From contig NZ_FMDN01000015.1 in the NCBI RefSeq assembly GCF_900090245.1, positions 82,726 to 146,725 of the forward strand: a DNA stretch of 64,000 nucleotides, given 5' to 3'. Position numbers and translations under genes: made by a program. A model generated the notes under the pieces. It had not been told where the DNA came from and made no database searches. It worked only from the letters and a program-made list of their open reading frames with translations. The stretch comes from Micromonospora halophytica. GTDB lineage: Bacteria; Actinomycetota; Actinomycetes; Mycobacteriales; Micromonosporaceae. Positions 1 through 8,098 of the stretch are shown here, piece by piece; position 1 is the stretch's first letter, and every line of letters begins with the position of its first letter.

Positions 1-101
1 CGGGCCGACACCGGGACCATCTCGCCGACCACCGCCTTGGCCGGGTAGCGACCGCAGGCGACGACGGGGGAGACGTCTTCGATCGGGAACCGTCCGCTCA
101 C
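1..101 (-). CDS. glgE: GlgE, maltose-1-phosphate maltosyltransferase (5' end only)
   Basis: Only the first 33 codons are in the window; the gene continues off the left edge. Read on the minus strand from GTG at 101, the protein begins VSGRFPIEDVSPVVACGRYP, followed by a PAKAVVGE segment. This is the characteristic N-terminus of actinobacterial GlgE, which uses alpha-maltose-1-phosphate to extend alpha-1,4-glucans. The rest of the catalytic protein cannot be checked. A TAGGTT hexamer (109-114) ends 7 bases before the GTG, which supports this start and predicts a leaderless mRNA. The nearby glgM and glgC genes supply its substrate, which strengthens the call. The match is to a short segment recalled from the family, so the identity is good but not certain. 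Confidence 0.75.
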   Translation of the reverse strand, partial: MSGRFPIEDVSPVVACGRYPAKAVVGEMVPVSA

Positions 102-108
102 GTCTGTC

Positions 109-114
109 AACCTA
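109..114 (-). promoter_or_regulatory. -10 element, leaderless glgE promoter
   Basis: The minus strand reads TAGGTT, then 7 bases, then the GTG start of glgE at 101. Transcription would begin at or next to the start codon. No clear -35 is visible in the GC-rich upstream sequence. Confidence 0.45.
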
Positions 115-238
115 CTGCCAGAGATCGGCACGCGCTCGGCCAAGTACCCCGTTTGGGGCGGCACCGGGCATGGTCTCGCCGAGGTGCGCCGGTGTCGGGC
201 GGCGAGCGCCGACACCCGGGGCCTTCACAAACAGGTGC

Positions 239-272
239 TTGCGCAAACCAACGTTTTAATTATGCTGGGGCA
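239..272 (+). promoter_or_regulatory. Candidate promoter/operator of the ArsR operon
   Basis: This is a locally AT-rich stretch just before the ArsR gene. It holds the 8-bp palindrome TTGCGCAA at 239-246 and a TTTTAATTATG segment that could carry a -10. ArsR-family proteins often regulate their own promoters, so it is a reasonable operator site. The assignment rests on position and composition only. Confidence 0.3.
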
Positions 273-620
273 ATGTCCTCGACTCTTGTGGCGCCCGGCC
301 CGGACCTCGACTCGGCCTTCGCCGCGCTCGGCGATCCCGTCCGTCGGGCCCTGGTGGCTCGTCTCGCCCGGGGTGACGCCACGGTCGGCGAACTCGCCGA
401 GCCGTTCGATCTGACCCCCCAGGCGATCTCCCACCACGTCGGCGTGCTGCGCCGGTGCGGCCTGGTCGAGCAGCGACGCGAGGGCACCAGACGTCCCTGT
501 CGGCTGAGCGTCGACCGACTGTCGCTGCTGGGCACCTGGATCGATGCGCAGCGCCGCACCTGGAACGACCGGCTCGACGCCCTGGAGCGGCACCTCGCCG
601 ACGACGGAGTGGTCCGTTGA
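273..620 (+). CDS. ArsR-family helix-turn-helix regulator
   Basis: This 115-residue protein is the size of a small ArsR/SmtB winged-helix repressor. The segment LGDPVRRALVARLARGD followed by LTPQAISHHVGVLRRCGLVE is the typical recognition-helix region, with the wing around REGTRRPCRLS. No CxC metal-binding pair is visible, so it is unlikely to sense metal by the classical site. The ATG at 273 was chosen over an upstream in-frame start at 153 because homology begins here and a GGGG stretch lies at 267-270. Its stop overlaps the next gene by four bases (TTGA). ArsR regulators paired with an SRPBCC gene are common in actinobacteria and usually control that partner. The signal it senses is unknown. 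Confidence 0.85.
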   Translation: MSSTLVAPGPDLDSAFAALGDPVRRALVARLARGDATVGELAEPFDLTPQAISHHVGVLRRCGLVEQRREGTRRPCRLSVDRLSLLGTWIDAQRRTWNDRLDALERHLADDGVVR

Positions 621-1081
621 CCGCCGGAGCGGAGTTGCGCGGTGACGAACTGATCGCCAGGCGCCAACTCCCGGTGGCACCCGAACGCGTCTGGGCCGCC
701 TTCACCTCACCGGCGAGCATCGCGGCGTTCTGGGGCGGCTCGCACGCCACCGTGCCCGCCGGGTCCGTCACCGTCGACCTGCGACCCGGCGGAGAGTTCG
801 CGCTCGACACCCGCGCGCCGAACGGCGCGACCCGCCGGCTCCGCTTCGTGTACGTGCGCGTCACCGCACCGCACGAACTCGTGTTCGACGAGCCCGTCAC
901 CGGCCTGCGCACGACCGTCACCGTCCTCCCGGCCGGCGACGGCACGGAACTCACCGTCCACCAGCGCCGGCTCCCGCCGGAGCTCCGGACGGCCCAGGCG
1001 GCCGGCGGACTCGCCTCGATCCTCGACGCCCTCGCCGCGCACCTGCGGCATCAACCCACACCGGCACGGAGGACGCCATGA
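617..1081 (+). CDS. SRPBCC (AHSA1-like) domain protein
   Basis: The 154-residue protein has the START-like SRPBCC/AHSA1 pattern: an N-terminal strand ARRQLPVAPERVWAAFTSP, then FWGG, a central PGGEF, and VTVLPAGDGTELTVHQRRLP near the C-terminus. These proteins form a hydrophobic cavity that binds lipids or small aromatic compounds, usually in the cytoplasm; the ligand here is not evident. The start is uncertain. TTG at 617 overlaps the ArsR stop and is preferred for coupling; TTG at 635 is an alternative. The gene ends in an ATGA overlap with the next gene, so the three genes form one translationally coupled operon. Confidence 0.75.
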   Translation: MTAGAELRGDELIARRQLPVAPERVWAAFTSPASIAAFWGGSHATVPAGSVTVDLRPGGEFALDTRAPNGATRRLRFVYVRVTAPHELVFDEPVTGLRTTVTVLPAGDGTELTVHQRRLPPELRTAQAAGGLASILDALAAHLRHQPTPARRTP

Positions 1082-1473
1082 CCCAGCCGACCCAGCGTGA
1101 CCTCGTCGCGGAGTACTTCGACGGATTCCGGACCAGCGACCACCCACGCATCCTCGCGACCCTCACCGACGACGTGGAGTGGGTCATCCACGGCCACCGG
1201 ACCACCCGGGGCAAGGCGCAGTTCGACGACGAGATCGAGAACCCGGCGTTCACCGGCAGCCCCGAACTCGACGTCCAGCGGGTCTACGAGGACGGCCCGG
1301 TCGTCATCACCGTCGGCGAGGGCCGGGGCGTCAGCCTCGTCCACGGCCCGTTCCGGTTCGCCTTCAACGACCTGTTCACCTTCCGCGACGGGCGCGTCGC
1401 CCGCGTCGACTCCTACCTGGTCCCGCTGTCGGCGACCGCAGGGGACCCCACCGGCGGGGACTCCGCGCACTGA
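1078..1473 (+). CDS. SnoaL/NTF2-like protein
   Basis: The 131-residue protein has the cone-shaped NTF2/SnoaL fold pattern: an N-terminal helix VAEYFDGFRTSDHPRILATL, the DDVEWVIHG strand, a central helix, and a C-terminal FRDGRVARVDSYL strand pair. Family members include polyketide cyclases and small binding proteins or isomerases. No catalytic residue set allows a specific function. The ATG overlaps the preceding TGA, and the gene closes the ArsR operon. A strong hairpin follows at 1495-1521. Confidence 0.75.
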   Translation: MTQPTQRDLVAEYFDGFRTSDHPRILATLTDDVEWVIHGHRTTRGKAQFDDEIENPAFTGSPELDVQRVYEDGPVVITVGEGRGVSLVHGPFRFAFNDLFTFRDGRVARVDSYLVPLSATAGDPTGGDSAH

Positions 1474-1494
1474 GCGGACTCCGCCCGTCAGGGC

Positions 1495-1521
1495 CCGTCG
1501 CCCCCCCGGGGGGGGCGACGG
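1495..1521. terminator. Bidirectional hairpin between SnoaL gene and glgM
   Basis: A C7/G8 inverted repeat with CCGTCG and CGACGG flanks gives about 13 base pairs. It lies exactly between two convergent genes (ends at 1473 and 1523) and should stop transcription from both sides. There is no U-tract, as is usual in high-GC actinobacteria. Confidence 0.65.
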
Positions 1522-1522
1522 A

Positions 1523-2731
1523 TCAGCCCGCCGCGCCCACCGACCGGTACACCTCGACGGTGCGGGCCGCGATCGCGTCCCAGGAGAAGTGCTCCACCGC
1601 CCGCCGACGGCCGGCGAGACCGAACGCCTCGGTCCGCTTCTCATCGGCCAGCAGCTCGTTGATCGTCGCGGCCAGGTCGGCCACGAAACGCCCCGGGTCC
1701 AGCGGCCGGCCGCTGCCGTCGGCGGCCTGCTCGATCCCGACCAGCAGCCCGGTGTCGCCGTCGGCCACCACCTCGGGGATGCCGCCGGTCGCGGTCGCCA
1801 CCACCGCCGTCTCGCAGGCCATCGCCTCCAGGTTCACGATGCCCATCGGCTCGTACACCGACGGGCAGACGAAGATCGTCGCGTGGGTGAGCACCTGGAT
1901 CACCTCGTGCTTGGGCAGCATCTCGGCCACCCAGACCACCCCGGAGCGGTTGGCCCGCAGCTCGGCCACCAGCCCTTCCACCTCGGCGGCGATCTCCGGG
2001 GTGTCCGGTGCGCCGGCCAGCAGCACGAGCTGGGTGTCGGCGGGCAGCTCCCGGGCCGCGCGCAGCAGGTACGGCAGGCCCTTCTGCCGGGTGATCCGCC
2101 CGACGTACACCACGCTGGGGCGGGACGGGTCGATGCCGAGCCGGTCCACCACGTCGGTGCCGGTGTCGGGGGCGTACTGCGCGGTGTCGATGCCGTTGTA
2201 GACCACCCGCACCCGGTCCGGGTCGACCGCCGGGTAGGCGGTCAGCACGTCGCGCCGCATCCCCTCGCTGACCGCGATCACCGCGTCGGCCGCCTCCACC
2301 GCCGTGCGCTCGCACCAGGAGGAGAGCGCGTACCCGCCGCCGAGCTGCTCGGCCTTCCACGGACGCAGCGGCTCCAGGCTGTGCGCGGTCACCACGTGCG
2401 GCACCCCGTGCAGCAGCTTCGCGGTGTGCCCGGCGAGGTTGGCGTACCAGGTGTGGCTGTGCACCACGTCGGTGCCGGCGCAGCCCGCCGCCATCTCCAG
2501 GTCCACCCCCATGGTCCGCAGCGCGGCGTTCGCGCCGGCCAGGCCGGCCGGCTCGGTGTACGCGGTGACGCCCGGCTCCGCGCGCGACGCGCCGAAGCAG
2601 TGCACCCGTACGTCGGCGAGTCGGCGCAGCTCCCGGGCCAGGTACTCGACGTGCACGCCGGCCCCGCCGTACACCTCCGGCGGGTACTCCCGGGTCAACA
2701 GGTCGACGCGCAGCGACGCAGAGTCCGTCAT
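1523..2731 (-). CDS. glgM: GlgM, alpha-maltose-1-phosphate synthase (annotated GlgA in many genomes)
   Basis: This 402-residue retaining GT4/GT-B enzyme opens with LLTREYPPEVYGGAGVHVE, the nucleotide-sugar synthase N-terminus. It has GRITRQKG in the middle linker and YEPMGIVNLEAMA, the EX7E motif, in the C-terminal domain. It is close to the length of mycobacterial GlgM. The expected reaction joins ADP-glucose and glucose-1-phosphate to make maltose-1-phosphate for GlgE. It is divergent from glgC, the arrangement known from Mycobacterium. ATG 2731 was chosen over GTG 2740 because a TAGGGT -10 hexamer overlaps the GTG and ends 7 bases before the ATG. Classical glycogen synthase activity is the alternative, but glgE nearby favours GlgM. 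Confidence 0.88.
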   Translation of the reverse strand: MTDSASLRVDLLTREYPPEVYGGAGVHVEYLARELRRLADVRVHCFGASRAEPGVTAYTEPAGLAGANAALRTMGVDLEMAAGCAGTDVVHSHTWYANLAGHTAKLLHGVPHVVTAHSLEPLRPWKAEQLGGGYALSSWCERTAVEAADAVIAVSEGMRRDVLTAYPAVDPDRVRVVYNGIDTAQYAPDTGTDVVDRLGIDPSRPSVVYVGRITRQKGLPYLLRAARELPADTQLVLLAGAPDTPEIAAEVEGLVAELRANRSGVVWVAEMLPKHEVIQVLTHATIFVCPSVYEPMGIVNLEAMACETAVVATATGGIPEVVADGDTGLLVGIEQAADGSGRPLDPGRFVADLAATINELLADEKRTEAFGLAGRRRAVEHFSWDAIAARTVEVYRSVGAAG

Positions 2732-2738
2732 GTCCGGC

Positions 2739-2744
2739 ACCCTA
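2739..2744 (-). promoter_or_regulatory. -10 element, leaderless glgM promoter
   Basis: The minus strand reads TAGGGT, then 7 bases, then ATG at 2731. This predicts a leaderless mRNA and fixes the start choice for glgM. Confidence 0.5.
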
Positions 2745-2814
2745 GTGCAGAAACACGCCCCGCACCGGATGCGTGACTCGGCCCGTACGAGTGGTGAAGT
2801 GGCGGCGGGATGGA

Positions 2815-2820
2815 TAGCGT
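2815..2820 (+). promoter_or_regulatory. -10 element, leaderless glgC promoter
   Basis: TAGCGT is followed by 6 bases (CGGGAC) and the glgC ATG at 2827. No Shine-Dalgarno sequence fits in that gap, so the transcript is probably leaderless. The glgM and glgC promoters are back to back within about 80 bases. Confidence 0.55.
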
Positions 2821-2826
2821 CGGGAC

Positions 2827-4059
2827 ATGGCTGCCAAGGTGCTCGCGATCGTCCTGGCCGGCGGAGAGGGCAAGCGCCTCATGCCGCTCACCACGGACCG
2901 GGCCAAGCCGGCCGTCCCGTTCGGCGGGATGTACCGCATGGTCGACTTCGTCCTGTCCAACCTGGCGAACGCCGGCTTTCTGAAGATCGTCGTGCTGACC
3001 CAGTACAAGTCCCACTCGCTGGACCGGCACATCACCAAGACGTGGCGGATGTCGACGCTGCTCGGCAACTACGTCACGCCCGTGCCGGCGCAGCAGCGCC
3101 GCGGCCCGTGGTGGTTCGCCGGCTCCGCCGACGCGATCTACCAGAGCTTCAACCTGATCAACGACGAGCAGCCGGACCATGTGATCGTCTTCGGCGCCGA
3201 CCACATCTACCGGATGGACCCGCGGCAGATGGTGGAGGACCACATCGCCTCCGGCGCGGCGGTGACCGTCGCCGGCATCCGGCAGCCGCTGGCGATGGCC
3301 GACCAGTTCGGGGTGATCGAGGTCGGCGAGGACGGTCGGCGGATCCGGGCCTTCCGCGAGAAGCCCACCGACGCGGTGGGCCTGCCCGACGCCCCGGACC
3401 AGATCTACGCCTCGATGGGCAACTACGTGTTCAGCACCCGGGCGCTCTGCGAGGCCGTCGAGCGCGACGCGGAGGACAAGACCAGCAAGCACGACATGGG
3501 TGGCAGCATCATCCCGATGCTGGTCGAGCGGGGCGAGGCCAACGTCTACGACTTCAAGGACAACGAGGTGCCCGGCAGCACCGACCGGGACCGCGGCTAC
3601 TGGCGGGACGTGGGGACGCTCGACTCCTTCTACGACGCGCACATGGACCTGATCAACGTCCATCCGGTGTTCAACCTCTACAACTTCGACTGGCCGATCT
3701 ACACCGAGCAGCCGCCGTGGCCGCCGGCCAAGTTCGTGCACCAGTGGGGCGAGCGGGTCGGCCGGGCGGTCGGCTCGATGGTCTCGCCCGGCGCGGTGAT
3801 CTCCGGCTCGCTGGTGGAGAGCTCGGTCGTCTCGCCGAAGGTGAAGGTCCACTCCTGGGCGCACGTGGACGGCGCGGTGCTGATGGAGGGTGTCGAGATC
3901 GGCCGGCACGCCGTGGTCCGCCGGGCCATCCTCGACAAGAACGTCTTCGTCCCGGAGGGGGCGGAGATCGGCGTCGACCTGGAGAAGGACCGGCAGCGCT
4001 ACACCGTCTCCGACAACGGCATCGTGGTGATCGGCAAGGGGCAGCGCGTCGAGCCGTGA
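2827..4059 (+). CDS. glgC: GlgC, glucose-1-phosphate adenylyltransferase
   Basis: This 410-residue ADP-glucose pyrophosphorylase makes ADP-glucose from ATP and glucose-1-phosphate. The nucleotide-binding loop LAGGEGKRLMPLT is at residues 10-22, KPAVPFGG follows, and the sugar-binding segments VIVFGADHIYRMD and FREKPTDA come later. The C-terminal third is a left-handed beta-helix region (VSPGAVISGSLVESSVVSP). Length and motif order are normal for bacterial GlgC. It feeds ADP-glucose to the divergent glgM, and pgm follows 65 bases downstream on the same strand. Confidence 0.95.
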   Translation: MAAKVLAIVLAGGEGKRLMPLTTDRAKPAVPFGGMYRMVDFVLSNLANAGFLKIVVLTQYKSHSLDRHITKTWRMSTLLGNYVTPVPAQQRRGPWWFAGSADAIYQSFNLINDEQPDHVIVFGADHIYRMDPRQMVEDHIASGAAVTVAGIRQPLAMADQFGVIEVGEDGRRIRAFREKPTDAVGLPDAPDQIYASMGNYVFSTRALCEAVERDAEDKTSKHDMGGSIIPMLVERGEANVYDFKDNEVPGSTDRDRGYWRDVGTLDSFYDAHMDLINVHPVFNLYNFDWPIYTEQPPWPPAKFVHQWGERVGRAVGSMVSPGAVISGSLVESSVVSPKVKVHSWAHVDGAVLMEGVEIGRHAVVRRAILDKNVFVPEGAEIGVDLEKDRQRYTVSDNGIVVIGKGQRVEP

Positions 4060-4124
4060 GTCACGTGTGACCCCGGTGCCCGCCGGGTAAGAGTGAGCCC
4101 ACCCGTACCGAGGAGGATCCCGCA

Positions 4125-5768
<1,644 letters not shown>

Positions 5769-5804
5769 CGCGGTCCGGCGAAATCGGCGCCCAGGACCGG
5801 AAGG

Positions 5805-5830
5805 CGGCAGTGGCGAGCGGGCCGCTGCCG
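5805..5830. terminator. Hairpin between convergent pgm and nadK
   Basis: A 10-bp stem (CGGCAGTGGC with GCCGCTGCCG, including one G-U pair in RNA) encloses a 6-base loop. It lies between two converging genes and should serve both. Confidence 0.6.
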
Positions 5831-5839
5831 TGCCCCTGG

Positions 5840-6769
5840 TCAGCGCGGTGGGGGCAGCTCCTTGCGGTGCAGCTGCTCGCGTAGCCCGTCCGGCAGCAGC
5901 TCCCGCAGCTGCTCGGGCAGCAGCGGCAGGTCCAGCAGGCTCAGCTTGAGCTGGTTGCGCTCCTGGTAGCGGCGGGGGTCGAGGCGGACCACCAGCCCGG
6001 CGTCCCGCTGGTACCGCACGTGCACCGTCCCCTCGGTCGCGGCGTCCCGGATCACCAGGCCGTCCATCTCCACGGTCACCGGCGCGGAGTCGGGGCGCAG
6101 CTCCAGGTGGATGGTCTCGCCCGGGGAGAGCACCACCGAGCGGGAGATACCGGCCATCGGCGCCGACGGGGTCACCACCACCGCCTGCGTCGCCGGGGAG
6201 ACCAGCGGCCCGCCCGCCGCGTAGCTGTACGCCGTCGAGCCGGTCGGCGTGCTCACGATCAACGCGTCACAGCGGTAGTAGCCGTACCGTTGCCCGTCCA
6301 CGGCGAGGGTGGCGGTGACGAAACCGGAGCCGGGTTGGCGCACCAGGGCCACGTCGTTGAACGCCACCACGTCGTCGCCGCAGACGTCACAGGCCAGGCA
6401 GGCGTGCGATTCCACGGTGAAGTCGTGCGCCACCAGCCGGTCCAGTGCGCGCGGCAGGTCCGGCGGCTCCACCTCGACCAGGAAACCGACCCGGCCCAGG
6501 TGCACCCCGAGCACCGGCTTCGGGGTGCGTACCGCCGAGCGCAGGGCGCCCAGCATGGTGCCGTCCCCGCCGATGCTGATCAGCGCGTCCGACCGGGTGG
6601 CCAGTTCCGCCGCCGGGACCGCCTCCACGGAGGCGGGCACCCGGTGCCGGTCCTCGGCCCGGACGGCGAGGGCCTTACCGTGTCGGGCCGCCCATCGCTC
6701 GATGATCCCGACCACCTCGGTGACGTCCCGAGTGGGATGCAGCACCAGACCGAAGACGTAGCCCGCCAC
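5840..6769 (-). CDS. nadK: NAD kinase
   Basis: The 309-residue protein phosphorylates NAD to NADP in the cytoplasm. It has the family's GGDGT loop (residues 67-71), the FNDVAL segment that binds the adenosine side, and PTGSTAYSYAAGGPLVSP, the conserved C-terminal domain signature. Length is normal. It is not next to recN or a TlyA-type gene, the usual actinobacterial nadK context, so it could be a second, paralogous NAD kinase. GTG 6769 is the assumed start; no strong ribosome-binding site precedes it. Confidence 0.9.
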   Translation of the reverse strand: MAGYVFGLVLHPTRDVTEVVGIIERWAARHGKALAVRAEDRHRVPASVEAVPAAELATRSDALISIGGDGTMLGALRSAVRTPKPVLGVHLGRVGFLVEVEPPDLPRALDRLVAHDFTVESHACLACDVCGDDVVAFNDVALVRQPGSGFVTATLAVDGQRYGYYRCDALIVSTPTGSTAYSYAAGGPLVSPATQAVVVTPSAPMAGISRSVVLSPGETIHLELRPDSAPVTVEMDGLVIRDAATEGTVHVRYQRDAGLVVRLDPRRYQERNQLKLSLLDLPLLPEQLRELLPDGLREQLHRKELPPPR

Positions 6770-6880
6770 CGGTACAGCTCACCACAGGGTCCACGCCCCG
6801 CGGAGTAACTCGGGCCGAGGATCTCTCGTTGAGGCGACAGCGGCGGTGGTCGTCGGTGCGACCTGCGGGACGGGGGACGG

Positions 6881-8005
6881 ATGACTCGCGTGATGACGGT
6901 GGTGGGCACCCGGCCGGAGATCATCCGACTGTCCCGGGTGCTGGACCGGCTGGACCGGACCGTGGACCACATCCTGGTGCACACCGGGCAGAACTGGGAC
7001 CGCAGCCTATCGGAAATATTCTTCACCGAGTTGCGGCTGCGCCAGCCGGACCGGTACCTCAACGTGGACACTTCCTCGCTGGGGCGCGTCCTCGCGGGCG
7101 TGCTGACCGGTGCCGAGGAGGCCATCGGGGAGCTCCGCCCGGACGCCCTGCTGGTGCTCGGTGACACCAACAGCTGCATCACCGCCCTGATGGCCCGGCG
7201 GATGCGGGTGCCCGTCTACCACATGGAGGCGGGCAACCGGTGCTTCGACCTCAATGTTCCTGAGGAGACCAACCGCCGGGTGGTCGACCACGTCGCCGAC
7301 TTCAACCTGGTCTACACCGAACACGCCCGGCGGAACCTGCTCGCCGAAGGACTGCACCCCCGCCGGATCCTGCACACCGGCTCGCCCATGCGCGAGGTGC
7401 TGGAGCACTACCTGCCGGACGTCGAGCGGTCCACCATCCTCGACCAGTTGGCACTCGCCCCGGGTGGGTACTTCCTGGTCAGTGCCCATCGCGAGGAGAA
7501 CGTCGACCGACCCGACCGGCTCCGCCGGCTGCTCGACTGCCTGCGGGCGGTCCACGACCGGTGGCGGTTGCCCGTCCTGGTCTCCACCCACCCCCGGACC
7601 CGTAAGCGGCTGGAGGCCCTCGCCCCCGACCCGACCGTCCTGGACGGCATCACCTTCCACGAGCCCTTCGGCCTCATCGACTACGTCCGTCTGCAACGCC
7701 ACGCGCGCTGCACCCTCTCCGACAGCGGCACCATCAGCGAGGAGGCGGCCATTCTCGGATTCCCGGCGGTGACGCTGCGCGAGTCCATCGAACGGCCCGA
7801 GGCGCTGGACACCGGGGGCATCGTCATGACCGGGCTCGACCCGGCGGGGGTGGTGGAGGCGGTCGGTGTGGTGGTCGACCAGGTGGCCGCCGACGGTGTG
7901 CCCTGCCCGGCGGACTACCGGGTCACGGACACCTCGCGGCGGGTGGTCGACTTCATCCTCTCCACGGTCCGCCGGCACCACGACTGGGCCGGCATCCGTC
8001 GCTGA
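6881..8005 (+). CDS. capG: CapG/WbjD-type UDP-GlcNAc 2-epimerase (UDP-L-FucNAc synthesis)
   Basis: This 374-residue protein belongs to the non-hydrolysing 2-epimerase family. The stretches VGTRPEIIRLSRVL, HTGQNWDRSLSEIFF, LGDTNSCITAL and HMEAGNRCFD match the Cap5G/WbjD subgroup rather than housekeeping WecB/MnaA. CapG catalyses the last step to UDP-N-acetyl-L-fucosamine by C-2 epimerisation. The other two enzymes, CapE and CapF, lie about 11 kb downstream at 19208 and 20239, and the three together make the pathway complete. ATG 6881 follows a GGGGGACGG ribosome-binding region. A decayed second copy of the 3' end lies at 12181-12266. Confidence 0.85.
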   Translation: MTRVMTVVGTRPEIIRLSRVLDRLDRTVDHILVHTGQNWDRSLSEIFFTELRLRQPDRYLNVDTSSLGRVLAGVLTGAEEAIGELRPDALLVLGDTNSCITALMARRMRVPVYHMEAGNRCFDLNVPEETNRRVVDHVADFNLVYTEHARRNLLAEGLHPRRILHTGSPMREVLEHYLPDVERSTILDQLALAPGGYFLVSAHREENVDRPDRLRRLLDCLRAVHDRWRLPVLVSTHPRTRKRLEALAPDPTVLDGITFHEPFGLIDYVRLQRHARCTLSDSGTISEEAAILGFPAVTLRESIERPEALDTGGIVMTGLDPAGVVEAVGVVVDQVAADGVPCPADYRVTDTSRRVVDFILSTVRRHHDWAGIRR

Positions 8006-8060
8006 GCCCGGACGTGCGGCGAAGGCCCGAAGCCGCCCCGCCGTGCGACCGTCGGCCCGG

Positions 8061-8095
8061 CGGTGCGGCGGGAGGCACTGCCTCCCGCCGCACCG
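8061..8095. terminator. Strong bidirectional hairpin after capG
   Basis: Two 17-base arms (8061-8077 and 8079-8095) pair perfectly around one central base. It sits between the convergent capG and M14 peptidase genes and is one of the strongest hairpins in the window. Confidence 0.75.
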
Positions 8096-8098
8096 TGC

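Noticed and set aside
153..272. A 40-residue N-terminal extension of the ArsR protein.
   Set aside because: The extension is Arg/Gly-rich, crosses the likely promoter, and ArsR homology begins at the ATG at 273.
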